From UBA6136 sp041178325 (GTDB lineage Bacteria > Pseudomonadota > Gammaproteobacteria > Methylococcales > Methylococcaceae), in NCBI GenBank assembly GCA_041178325.1, contig JBEGVN010000036.1:1-64000 (forward strand): 64,000 bases of DNA, given 5' to 3'. Under the pieces are notes generated by a model that did not search any database, was not told the DNA's origin, and worked only from the letters and a program-made list of their open reading frames with translations. Each line of letters begins with the position of its first letter. The first letter of the stretch is position 1. This document shows, in pieces, positions 1-7,809 of the stretch. The position numbers were made by a program, and so were the translations under genes.

Positions 1-315
1 GTCATGTTCAACAAGGTCACCATCAAGAATGGCAAGCAGGCCACCCAGATGTTTGGACCGGCACAGCGTGGCGTTGCCATGGCCGTTGCAGATTGCGTTG
101 AAGACGGCACCATTCCTGTCGAAGAAGCCGATGACCTTTTCGTCAGCGTTGGCGTCTTCATCCACTGGCTGGCAGAAGACGATGCCAAGATCCAGGACTA
201 CAACTACGAAGCAACCAAGCTCTCTATCAAGCGCGCTGTTGCGGGTGAGCCGAAGGCTGCTGACGTTGTAAAGCAGAAGGGTCAGTCTGAGCACCCCTTC
301 GCTGCACACAAGTAA
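1..315 (+). CDS. fae: Formaldehyde-activating enzyme, 3' part
   Basis: C-terminal about 104 residues of Fae, cut by the left edge; the frame is open from base 1 (GTC), so the first ATG at 4 is internal. Fae condenses formaldehyde with tetrahydromethanopterin to methylene-H4MPT in the cytoplasm, the entry to H4MPT-linked formaldehyde oxidation in methylotrophs. I recognise the family from FGPAQRGVAMAVADCVEDGT, GVFIHW, KIQDYNYEATKL and the HPFAA-type end. The N-terminal catalytic region lies outside the window. A GC-rich hairpin follows the stop. Confidence 0.95.
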   Translation, partial: VMFNKVTIKNGKQATQMFGPAQRGVAMAVADCVEDGTIPVEEADDLFVSVGVFIHWLAEDDAKIQDYNYEATKLSIKRAVAGEPKAADVVKQKGQSEHPFAAHK

Positions 316-319
316 GCGA

Positions 320-349
320 GGGAGGGGGAGGAGGCCATAGGTCCCTCCC
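320..349 (+). terminator. Possible hairpin after fae
   Basis: GGGAGGG (320-326) can pair with CCCTCCC (343-349). No T-run follows, so intrinsic termination is uncertain. It lies between convergent fae and the HAD gene. Confidence 0.35.
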
Positions 350-368
350 CAACTTCGGAACAATTGTC

Positions 369-1187
369 CTAGCGTTGAATGACGGTGAGAATCACGACCC
401 CGAGCGACAGGCTAATGAGCATCAGGGCCAAAATGATCCAGACAGCAAGATTTTTCATGGCATATTTTCCGTTGGTGTCGGTGTGCATTGGTGTTGGATT
501 CGCTGACAGAAGAGCGAAGGGGAATTGCGTATAGGATTGAAAGCAGTTCCAGTCAGCCAAGTCTTTGTCGCTTCGAATCAGACTGAGGGTTCCAGCTCGC
601 ACGGCCGCTTCCCCGTCGCGATCGATGCGATCGCCGATCATCAAGGTCGTCGAGGGTGTTGCCTTCGCCTTGGCTATGAGTTGAATGAGTCCGAGCGGAT
701 TGGGCTTTAGCACCCTGACGTTCGCCTCTTCGGCTGAAATTACAAAATCAGCTTCAAGATTCATCGCCTCAAGCTTTTGCCGCGCGGGGTAATCCGAGAA
801 AACGCCGATTTTGATTCCCCTCGTCCGGAGGCTCTGGAAGACCTCTTTTAAACCGGGATATCTACAGGTTTCAAGATAAGCCAAAGGACGAACTTCAATC
901 CATTCATGGACGATCTGCGCAATATTTTCTGGTGACGTTCCGGTCACTTTCGATGTTCTTTCAAAGAGCGTCGTTTCGAAGTTTTGAACTTCCTCGTTTC
1001 CAAGATCTTCCCGTATCCGACGAAAATGTCTAAGAACCTGGATCGTCTCAAAAGAACGTGAGACCAGTGTATGCAGGAGAAGGGCGCCTAGCATTCGGAT
1101 CCTGAGGGGTTTTTGGGCGTAGAGGGTGCCATCAACATCAAATACAACTAGCTGAATGGTCTTCCAGAATGACTCGTCATTTTGCAC
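369..1187 (-). CDS. HAD-family phosphatase with C-terminal membrane anchor
   Basis: 272 aa. The HAD motif I nucleophile segment FDVDGTLY is at about residues 15-22, a motif II/III core follows (VFSDYPARQKLEAM), and GDRIDRDGEAAVRAGT is the motif IV loop. These predict a cytosolic-facing phosphatase or haloacid-dehalogenase-like hydrolase. The last 30 residues form one hydrophobic helix (LAVWIILALMLISLSLGVV), which is unusual for HAD phosphatases and suggests tail anchoring in the membrane. It is convergent with fae. The substrate cannot be told from the sequence. Confidence 0.8.
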   Translation of the reverse strand: MQNDESFWKTIQLVVFDVDGTLYAQKPLRIRMLGALLLHTLVSRSFETIQVLRHFRRIREDLGNEEVQNFETTLFERTSKVTGTSPENIAQIVHEWIEVRPLAYLETCRYPGLKEVFQSLRTRGIKIGVFSDYPARQKLEAMNLEADFVISAEEANVRVLKPNPLGLIQLIAKAKATPSTTLMIGDRIDRDGEAAVRAGTLSLIRSDKDLADWNCFQSYTQFPFALLSANPTPMHTDTNGKYAMKNLAVWIILALMLISLSLGVVILTVIQR

Positions 1188-1344
1188 GGCGCTATTCCCT
1201 CATGAATATGCGCGAGATTCCGCGCTCCTGCCCTCGAATTCTAAGGTAAGGGCTTTGGGCTGCGTTTGGTTTTTTCGACATGAGCGAGATTGTGTACACT
1301 CTGTCATCGGAATGTCCGATCTTTCCCTACCTCAGGAGATACTC

Positions 1345-1497
1345 ATGGCAGCGAACAAAGAAGCCGGCGCGACCCCATCGACCGCGAAGGATTGGATCAA
1401 AAAAATTGATCAGTCATCGGTTGCTGATCTTCGTAAGCAATACCCGAAGGCCATCTGGGTGGTCGGCGGGATTGTCCTCCTGTCTCTGATCCTCTAA
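1345..1497 (+). CDS. Small single-pass membrane protein
   Basis: 50 aa. The ATG at 1345 is preceded by AGGAG at 1334-1338 with good spacing, which decides this start over the longer frame. The N-terminal half is polar and charged; the C-terminal 15-18 residues (AIWVVGGIVLLSLIL) make a single tail helix. No family recognised. A clear hairpin terminator follows at once, so it is probably a single-gene unit. Confidence 0.65.
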   Translation: MAANKEAGATPSTAKDWIKKIDQSSVADLRKQYPKAIWVVGGIVLLSLIL

Positions 1498-1501
1498 TCG
1501 G

Positions 1502-1525
1502 ATGTCCGGGTTCACCGGACATTTT
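1502..1525 (+). terminator. Intrinsic terminator
   Basis: ATGTCCGG (1502-1509), loop GTTCA, CCGGACAT (1515-1522), then TTT. Ends the small membrane-protein gene. Confidence 0.75.
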
Positions 1526-1602
1526 GAAAGGTTTCCCTCCATCCGTTCGCTCAGGGTGCGAACGGATCACGGAGCTTTTTACTATTTGCCTGATACTTGG
1601 AG

Positions 1603-1968
1603 ATGCTTGTGACGACCTTCATCATTTCAGGAAGCCGTGGAACCGATGATCCCACCATGGCAAGTCTTCCCTTTATTGCGGCCAAGAGTGCAGGGGAATC
1701 GGGACATGATGTCGTTCTATGGCTGTGGAACGAGGCCGTCACTCTGGCCCGTGAAGGCGTAGCCGACCACGTCACCGGGGTCAATCTCACTCCGCTTTCA
1801 CAGGTGCTCATGGCCGTTCAACTCGCCGGTATTCCAATCTGGGTATGCGAAGCTTGCGCTGTGGCGCGAGGAATAAAGCCCGATGATCTTATAGCGGGAT
1901 CTGAGATCAAGGCGATGCCGGACTACATTGCTGCGGTCGCAAAACGAGAGCGAAACGTCGCGTTCTGA
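1603..1968 (+). CDS. DsrE-family small protein
   Basis: 121 aa from the ATG at 1603 (a TTG at 1597 in the same frame would add two residues; neither has a clear ribosome site). The alternating beta-alpha pattern, the GHDVVLWLWNEA segment and the late Cys pair VCEACAVARG match DsrE/DsrF-like proteins, which act in sulfur relay or as small redox proteins. It ends 4 bp before the convergent permease gene stop. The specific role is unknown. Confidence 0.7.
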   Translation: MLVTTFIISGSRGTDDPTMASLPFIAAKSAGESGHDVVLWLWNEAVTLAREGVADHVTGVNLTPLSQVLMAVQLAGIPIWVCEACAVARGIKPDDLIAGSEIKAMPDYIAAVAKRERNVAF

Positions 1969-1971
1969 GCC

Positions 1972-3759
1972 TTAGAGCTTGAAGACCAGGCGAAGCTCAG
2001 CGGTATGCTGAGCCTTCTGCGTGGGCTCTGCATCGTCATCGTCCCTCGCGAAGATGGGGCGCTCTTTTTCGGAACTGAACTCCGTATAGACCTCATCCGC
2101 AAGCTGGCGAATCAGGAAGCCTGCCATCTGGAGCACGCCGTTCTCGTTTTCAATTAGTTCATCGGCGCTCGGGGGTGTCACCGCCAAGGGGACGGAGAGT
2201 CCCGGATAGCGGATGATGACGGAGAAGGTGAACTCGTTAGATAGCGTTTCTACCTCCACGGTCTCCTTGCCTTCACCGTTATCGAGAAATAGTTCGTACT
2301 GCGTCAATAGCTCAAAGACCTGCCATGTTGCATAGATGGAGCGTTGGACCAGCTCGCGCGCAGCGCCCCAGCTTTTCCCCTGATGCTCAAGAAACTCCGA
2401 AAGCATGGGCTGTGAGGTGTGGCAGGCATCGAAAGTACGTCGTTCCCTCGTCGTTGAACCGAGTCGGAACAGCATGGTCAGCGCCAGGGTTGAAAAAATG
2501 CCAATGCTGACGCTGGAGAACAGCACCGGCTGGAGCCACGTCGGGGTACTGGCCAAAAGTGCGGTTCCATGCGACTCAAAGTTGATTCCAAGGAGTATTC
2601 CAAAACCAATGGCGATGATCTTCCGGTTATCGAGGAGTCGGGAGGTAATGATCTGAAGGCCCGCCATCATCGTGAAGCAACTGAGGAAGATCATGGCCGA
2701 ACCCATCAGGACATCCGGCAAGAGGGTCCAGAACAAAATGACCTTGGGCATGAAGGCTAAAAGTACGCTGAAAGCGCCGAGCCAAAGGGCAATGTAACGA
2801 CTGGTGCATCCTGTCGCTGCCGCCATGGTGACGGCTCCCCCACTCGAGGTGATGGGCACCCCATGCAAAAGGGCACTGACAACATTGGTCAGACCTTCGG
2901 CCACAATGCCCCGCTGAATCTGATTCATCTCGGGGCGCTTCCAGTCAGCATCATTGAAGCGTTGAGAGGCCACTAGGCCCCCAAAGGCATGAAGTGCCAG
3001 AAAAAGGCCGGTCATCATAACCGCCGGAAGACTCTGGGTATCGATGCTCCAGTGACCAAATGACATCTTTGGTAGATAGAACCAGGGCGAACTCGCGATC
3101 ATGGCCTGCGTGCTTTCCGGAATATGGACGGTTGCAAGGCAGGCGAGGAATCCAGTAGCAAGTCCAATAAAAGCAGAAAAAAGATGGATAAAGCCCTTGA
3201 ACCAGACGTTGGCCACAATCATGGTGCCGAGGGTGGCAATAAAGCCGATCCACTGTTGGGTGACAGTCAGTTCCACGTCCTCGGGATCGAGGATCAGGGT
3301 AAGGCCATTGTGGCCTAGCCCAAGTCCAATCAGGAGGACAGCTACACCGGCGACCTGTAAATTGAAAATCCCACGAAAGCGGTGGAAGGCAAAGCTGAAA
3401 AGGACTTGAGTCAGGCCAACAATCCCAACGGCTCCAAAAACCGCACTGAGGCCGCCGGCCGTCTTCGCAAGGAGGAGCGCACCGAAGGTGGAGGAGGTGG
3501 CTTGCAGCGGACAAAACAGTCGGGCGCCAATGCCCCATCGGCTGACTGTCTGGATCACCACGCCAAATCCGGATGCAAGCAGCGTTGCGGAAACCAGTTG
3601 CATGGACTCATCCGGATTCAGTTGCAGGGTTCTGGCAAAAAACGGTGAAACCACCAGGTAAACCGAGAGAAACGAGAGCTGCTGCAAAGCCATTGCCGCG
3701 GCAATATGAGCCGGCGGTCGGTCATCAGTCCAGTAGGTGATGTGGTCAGGTTTTCGCAT
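1972..3759 (-). CDS. NCS2-type nucleobase permease with cytoplasmic C-terminal domain
   Basis: 595 aa. Residues about 15-450 form a polytopic membrane domain typical of xanthine/uracil permeases, including FCPLQATSSTFGALL, the NxxS-like segment GVPITSSGGAVTMAAATG and LPDVLMGSA. They predict proton-coupled import of a purine or pyrimidine in the inner membrane. About 140 residues follow, a soluble domain with an ARELVQRSIYATWQVFE helix, alternating strands and a final AELRLVFKL. It resembles a degenerate GHKL/anti-sigma-type ATPase fold (inference). Substrate not assignable. It is divergent from the chemoreceptor gene. Confidence 0.85.
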   Translation of the reverse strand: MRKPDHITYWTDDRPPAHIAAAMALQQLSFLSVYLVVSPFFARTLQLNPDESMQLVSATLLASGFGVVIQTVSRWGIGARLFCPLQATSSTFGALLLAKTAGGLSAVFGAVGIVGLTQVLFSFAFHRFRGIFNLQVAGVAVLLIGLGLGHNGLTLILDPEDVELTVTQQWIGFIATLGTMIVANVWFKGFIHLFSAFIGLATGFLACLATVHIPESTQAMIASSPWFYLPKMSFGHWSIDTQSLPAVMMTGLFLALHAFGGLVASQRFNDADWKRPEMNQIQRGIVAEGLTNVVSALLHGVPITSSGGAVTMAAATGCTSRYIALWLGAFSVLLAFMPKVILFWTLLPDVLMGSAMIFLSCFTMMAGLQIITSRLLDNRKIIAIGFGILLGINFESHGTALLASTPTWLQPVLFSSVSIGIFSTLALTMLFRLGSTTRERRTFDACHTSQPMLSEFLEHQGKSWGAARELVQRSIYATWQVFELLTQYELFLDNGEGKETVEVETLSNEFTFSVIIRYPGLSVPLAVTPPSADELIENENGVLQMAGFLIRQLADEVYTEFSSEKERPIFARDDDDAEPTQKAQHTAELRLVFKL

Positions 3760-3893
3760 CGAATTGACGCTCCAGAGGCATTCGCAACGTTGGGACCTTA
3801 AAATCGGGATAAGATTCGGTCAAAGGGCTATGTAATTTAGTTTAACGTGCATCGCCCTTGGGGCCGACTCTTTCTTGTTTTTTTCGGATCAAC

Positions 3894-5918
3894 ATGCGTT
3901 TTCAAACCAGACTCCTGCGCGTTGTGCTTCCGCTTTTGGCGCTGAGCGTTTTAGGCTCGATCACGGCCATGGCCCTTTATTCCAGGGATGCCATGCTCGA
4001 TCAGGCGGGAAGAGATGGCCAGCTGCTGGCCAGTGTAGTCGGCCGCAGTATCGAAGTCAGCCAGAAGGTCGAGCGAGGGTCTGAGAATATCGTTTCCATG
4101 GACATGGTGGCGAGCGCGAAGATCATTAGCCAGTTTGTTGCCGTCGCCGAACAATGCAAGCTCCCGATCAATGATATTCGCGATCGTCTGACAACGATGG
4201 TGAGTGATGACGGCTTAAGCGAGATTCTGGTAACGGATGCCAATGGCAAGGCCTACCTTGATACCTCGGGTGAGCGGGGCTTTCAGTTTCTGCCGGATCC
4301 TAAAGCACAGCCCCAAGCCTCTGAGTTTTATCGCCTGCTTTCAGCAAAAACATCGCAGTCCGTTATTCAAGGAGTGATTCCGCGGGAAGTCGACGGGAAG
4401 CCTTACAAGTATGTTGGCGTTTCTGGCGTGGATCATCCGCGGATCGTCCAGGTGGGCCTCGACGGCAGCATGCTGGATGTTCTGAATCAATCGATTGGGG
4501 TCCAGCAGCTCCTGGACCACATGGTCAATGAAAGTCAGATTTTCCGAATCTGGGTGGTCGATATTGGTGGCCGAGTCCAGCAGTTTGCGGATGACGAGGG
4601 CGACATGAGTCATCGGGCCCTTTCTGATCAGGACTTCTCCATGTTAGGTGATGTCATCAATCAGGCGAATGCCAAAAGCCGTCTGGATGGTGACCATATT
4701 TCCGTGGCAGCTCCCCTGATGACCAGTGCGCATTTGGATGAGGGCGTTTCTGAAGGGGCCCAAAGTAGCCGGATGACCGATACGGTCCGAGGGGCCATTT
4801 TGATTCACATGTCGACAGGCGCGTTGGAAGAATTGCTTTATCGCGAACTGGGAATCGCAAGTCTTACCTCCGTACTGTCTCTGGTCCTTGGGTTTTTGAT
4901 TCTGACCGGTTTCACCCGGCGCGTACTTGCCCCAGTTGGAGAGGCTGTGGATGCTGCCGAGCAAGTCGCCGCCGGTGACCTTTCGGTGCAGCTCAAAGGA
5001 CACGGCACGGATGAGATCGGCAAACTGAATTCCGCTTTGGCGCGCATGGTGAGTCATCTCAACTCACTGATCGGAGAAGTCCAGCATTCAACTGGTCACC
5101 TGGCTCAGACGGTCGTTCAGTTGAGCGAAATGTCTCGCAACCAGGGAGACGGGGCGACACGGCTGAGTCTTGCCACCAATGAAATTGCGGCAGCAACGCA
5201 ACAAATCTCGGCCACTTCGGATGAGCTTCTCAGTACCATGACTTCGGTCACGCATGTCACCAATGAGACGAGTCAGCTGGCGAATCAGGGGCAGGAGTCC
5301 CTGGGGCGCATGGAGGCTGTAATGCACGATCTGGTTGATGCTTCCACCTCGGTTTCAAGGCGCCTTGGCATGATTGCCGAGCGGACGGAGATCATTGCGA
5401 GTGTGACGACCACCATTACCAAAATTGCGGATCAGACTAATCTCCTCTCTTTGAACGCCTCCATGGAAGCTGACAAGGCCGGGGAGTATGGGGTGGGTTT
5501 TGCGGTGTTGGCCCGAGAGATTCGAAGGCTAGCTGATCAGACAGCACTGGCTACGCTTGACATCGAACAGATGGTTCAGGAAATGAAGGACGCGGTTTCT
5601 GGAGGCGTCAGCGAGATGCAACGCTTTGCCGAAAAAGTGGACCGCAGCGTCAAGGATACTCAAGAGAGTAATGGACGGTTTTCTGAAATCCTTGATCGAG
5701 TCCGCTTCATGCTGCCCCGGTTTGCCGAGGTCCATGAAAGCATGCGCTCCCAATCCAGTGGTGCCCGGCAGATTCGAGATGCCATGGAAGGGCTCAAGGA
5801 TACGGCCCAGTCCACACAGGCTTCGGTCAAGGCCATGGGTGATGCAACCCAGCAGCTGGAGGGAGCGATCGAGAGCCTCAAGAAGGAAGTCAGTATTTTC
5901 AGGGTTCGACAGCCTTGA
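3894..5918 (+). CDS. Methyl-accepting chemotaxis protein, WspA-like
   Basis: 674 aa from the ATG at 3894; the frame runs upstream to a TTG at 3858 that would put a polar stretch before the first membrane helix. Layout: TM1 (about 7-27), large periplasmic sensor, TM2 (ASLTSVLSLVLGFLILTG), HAMP, then the methyl-accepting signalling domain. The hairpin tip reads IADQTNLLSLNASMEADKAG, followed by GFAVLAREIRRLADQTALAT. This DIEQMVQEMKDAV-type tip is characteristic of WspA-class receptors, which feed a diguanylate cyclase rather than flagellar CheA. No wspB-F or wspR homologue lies in the window, so its partner is elsewhere. Confidence 0.9.
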   Translation: MRFQTRLLRVVLPLLALSVLGSITAMALYSRDAMLDQAGRDGQLLASVVGRSIEVSQKVERGSENIVSMDMVASAKIISQFVAVAEQCKLPINDIRDRLTTMVSDDGLSEILVTDANGKAYLDTSGERGFQFLPDPKAQPQASEFYRLLSAKTSQSVIQGVIPREVDGKPYKYVGVSGVDHPRIVQVGLDGSMLDVLNQSIGVQQLLDHMVNESQIFRIWVVDIGGRVQQFADDEGDMSHRALSDQDFSMLGDVINQANAKSRLDGDHISVAAPLMTSAHLDEGVSEGAQSSRMTDTVRGAILIHMSTGALEELLYRELGIASLTSVLSLVLGFLILTGFTRRVLAPVGEAVDAAEQVAAGDLSVQLKGHGTDEIGKLNSALARMVSHLNSLIGEVQHSTGHLAQTVVQLSEMSRNQGDGATRLSLATNEIAAATQQISATSDELLSTMTSVTHVTNETSQLANQGQESLGRMEAVMHDLVDASTSVSRRLGMIAERTEIIASVTTTITKIADQTNLLSLNASMEADKAGEYGVGFAVLAREIRRLADQTALATLDIEQMVQEMKDAVSGGVSEMQRFAEKVDRSVKDTQESNGRFSEILDRVRFMLPRFAEVHESMRSQSSGARQIRDAMEGLKDTAQSTQASVKAMGDATQQLEGAIESLKKEVSIFRVRQP

Positions 5919-6076
5919 AGGGAAATGGAACTTTAGGAATAAAGAAATAAAAAGACGATCTAAATGTGGGCGTTCTTCATCGGCTAAGATCGGTTCTGCC
6001 CGTTTGAGTGGGCGGTCCCTTTAGCGTTTCCGGAGACTTTCCGGATTGCATTTCTTAATCGATCGGAGCGAATTTG

Positions 6077-6433
6077 ATGAAGTCCGTCCTCTTTCCCCTG
6101 ATTGCTGCGTCCCTGATTTTGGGCGGATGTTCAGCTAAAACTAACAAGCAAGCTGAGGCCGCCACGGTGCCTGAGAAAATTACTTGGACTAAGGACGAGT
6201 ATTTGGGCGCGTTTGTTTGTGGAACGAACGTTCTGATACGCCACAATAATGGGCTGTATCTGGAGTCTGGTGAGGAACTCAAAAAGCCAGACTACAAGGC
6301 AAGTATTGTGTCCAACAAAGAAGGTGGATTTACGACAGCCTACGACTATGACGAGAAAAACAATACCCTTTCAGTGACTAAGTCATCTCGTTATTACGGT
6401 GCGAAGCCAATAGTCACCGTTAAATGTAATTGA
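6077..6433 (+). CDS. Small predicted lipoprotein
   Basis: 118 aa. The ATG at 6077 is preceded by GGAG at 6065-6068. A signal peptide ends in the lipobox LILGGC, predicting a lipid-anchored periplasmic protein of about 100 residues. Two further Cys (FVCG and the C-terminal VKCN) could form a disulfide. No family recognised. It is flanked by its own terminator. Confidence 0.7.
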   Translation: MKSVLFPLIAASLILGGCSAKTNKQAEAATVPEKITWTKDEYLGAFVCGTNVLIRHNNGLYLESGEELKKPDYKASIVSNKEGGFTTAYDYDEKNNTLSVTKSSRYYGAKPIVTVKCN

Positions 6434-6438
6434 ACTTG

Positions 6439-6460
6439 AGGCCCCGTAATGGGGCCCCAA
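6439..6460 (+). terminator. Intrinsic-type hairpin after the lipoprotein gene
   Basis: GGCCCC (6440-6445), loop GTAAT, GGGGCC (6451-6456). The A/T tail is short. Confidence 0.55.
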
Positions 6461-6469
6461 ACGAGTCGT

Positions 6470-6498
6470 CCCGGCCGTAACGCAAAATGACGGCCGGG
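6470..6498. terminator. Hairpin between convergent genes
   Basis: CCCGGCCGT (6470-6478) pairs with ACGGCCGGG (6490-6498) across an 11-nt loop. It sits just beyond the transaldolase stop and may serve both strands, although no strong T-run is present. Confidence 0.45.
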
Positions 6499-6516
6499 AG
6501 CTACTATCTTTCAGTT

Positions 6517-7695
6517 TTAGTGAGCGGCGGCCAGATTGATCAGCGCGCCGAGGCCGCTTCGAAGTTCGTCCAGCGTGACAACACCGTCCTTGTCGCCATC
6601 CAGTGCGTCGAAAATGGCGTCTGTTCCCAGCCATTCTTCCCGGGAAATCGTTCCATCGCCATTGTGGTCGAAGATCTTGAAAAGATCGTCTGCGGCCTTG
6701 ACAGCCTTTGGCCCTTCCTCAAGCTGAAGGAGGCGATGGCTCAGAAGTTTCTCCGTGTTTTCAAGCGCCTTGGTAAAGCCCTGAATGCCTTCGGCAAGCT
6801 TTTCGGAAGCCATGCGGTCTTCGGCATGCATGGCCCTGAATGAGGCCTCATCGATTTGGATTCGAGTCTCTTGAGACGCCTTGGCTGCCTCAGGTGTGAG
6901 CTTTCTAGCGATCGGAGTTGAATCGGCTTCAAGCTCGGACAGAAGATTTGGGGAAATGGTCAGAAGGTCGCAGCCGGCGAGTTCTTTGATTTCTCCCGTG
7001 TTGCGGAAACTGGCCCCCATGATCTCGGTGCCGTAACCAAATTTCTTGTAGTAGTGATAAATCCGGGTAACAGACAGAACACCGGGATCTTCCTGCGGTG
7101 CATAGTCCTTGCCGGTATCTTTTTTGTACCAATCCAGAATGCGGCCAACGAAGGGGGAGATCAGCTTGACGCCGGCCTCAGCGCAGGCTGCAGCCTGGTG
7201 AAGACCAAACAGGAGGGTCAGGTTGCAATTGATGCCTTCTTTCTGAAGCGCTTCTGCAGCCTTGATGCCTTCCCAAGTCGAAGCAATCTTGATCAGAACC
7301 CGATCCGAATGGATGCCTGCCTCGCGGTAGGCGGCAATGATCTCATGCGCCTTGGCAATGGTCTTTTCGGTGTCGAAGGACAGTCGTGCATCCACTTCGG
7401 TGGATACCCGTCCCGGGACGATTTCAAGAATGCGAAGTCCAAAGGCAACAGCCAGTCGGTCGAAGGCCAATGAAACGACATCTGCGTTACTGGCAGTCGC
7501 CCCGAGGCTCTTTCGGGCGCTCAGGAGGGTATCGTCGACCACATCCTGATATTCCGGCATTTGTGCGGCCGCGGCGATCAACGAAGGATTTGTTGTCGTA
7601 TCCCGCGGGGTGAATTTGCGAATAGCCTGAAAGTCTCCGGTATCGGCAACGACGACGGTCAGGGCTCGAAGTTGTTCGAGGGTATTAAGGCTCAT
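6517..7695 (-). CDS. tal: Transaldolase with C-terminal EF-hand pair
   Basis: 392 aa. Residues 1-320 are a class I transaldolase (sedoheptulose-7-phosphate + glyceraldehyde-3-phosphate to erythrose-4-phosphate + fructose-6-phosphate); the Schiff-base lysine is K136 in VLIKIASTWEGIKAAE and TTTNPSLI is the N-terminal family motif. A C-terminal extension carries two canonical calcium-binding loops, DHNGDGTISREE (343-354) and DGDKDGVVTLDE (366-377). Every liganding position 1, 3, 5 and 12 is acidic or Asn. Such fusions occur in some methylotroph transaldolases. The gene is downstream of zwf with a 115-bp gap, consistent with a zwf-tal unit in ribulose monophosphate or pentose phosphate metabolism. 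Confidence 0.95.
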   Translation of the reverse strand: MSLNTLEQLRALTVVVADTGDFQAIRKFTPRDTTTNPSLIAAAAQMPEYQDVVDDTLLSARKSLGATASNADVVSLAFDRLAVAFGLRILEIVPGRVSTEVDARLSFDTEKTIAKAHEIIAAYREAGIHSDRVLIKIASTWEGIKAAEALQKEGINCNLTLLFGLHQAAACAEAGVKLISPFVGRILDWYKKDTGKDYAPQEDPGVLSVTRIYHYYKKFGYGTEIMGASFRNTGEIKELAGCDLLTISPNLLSELEADSTPIARKLTPEAAKASQETRIQIDEASFRAMHAEDRMASEKLAEGIQGFTKALENTEKLLSHRLLQLEEGPKAVKAADDLFKIFDHNGDGTISREEWLGTDAIFDALDGDKDGVVTLDELRSGLGALINLAAAH

Positions 7696-7809
7696 CGGCG
7701 GTCTCCAAGGGGTTGTGGGGCGCAGGCCTGCGCCGGTTCAGGAACGGATCGACCGGGGCAAATGATTCAGCCCTTCGTTTTTGGTTGTCAGTTTCTTTGG
7801 TTTATCGGA

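Noticed and set aside
2951..3538. 195-codon minus-strand frame inside the permease gene
   Set aside because: Out-of-frame reading of the NCS2 permease; low-complexity Cys/Pro/Trp composition.
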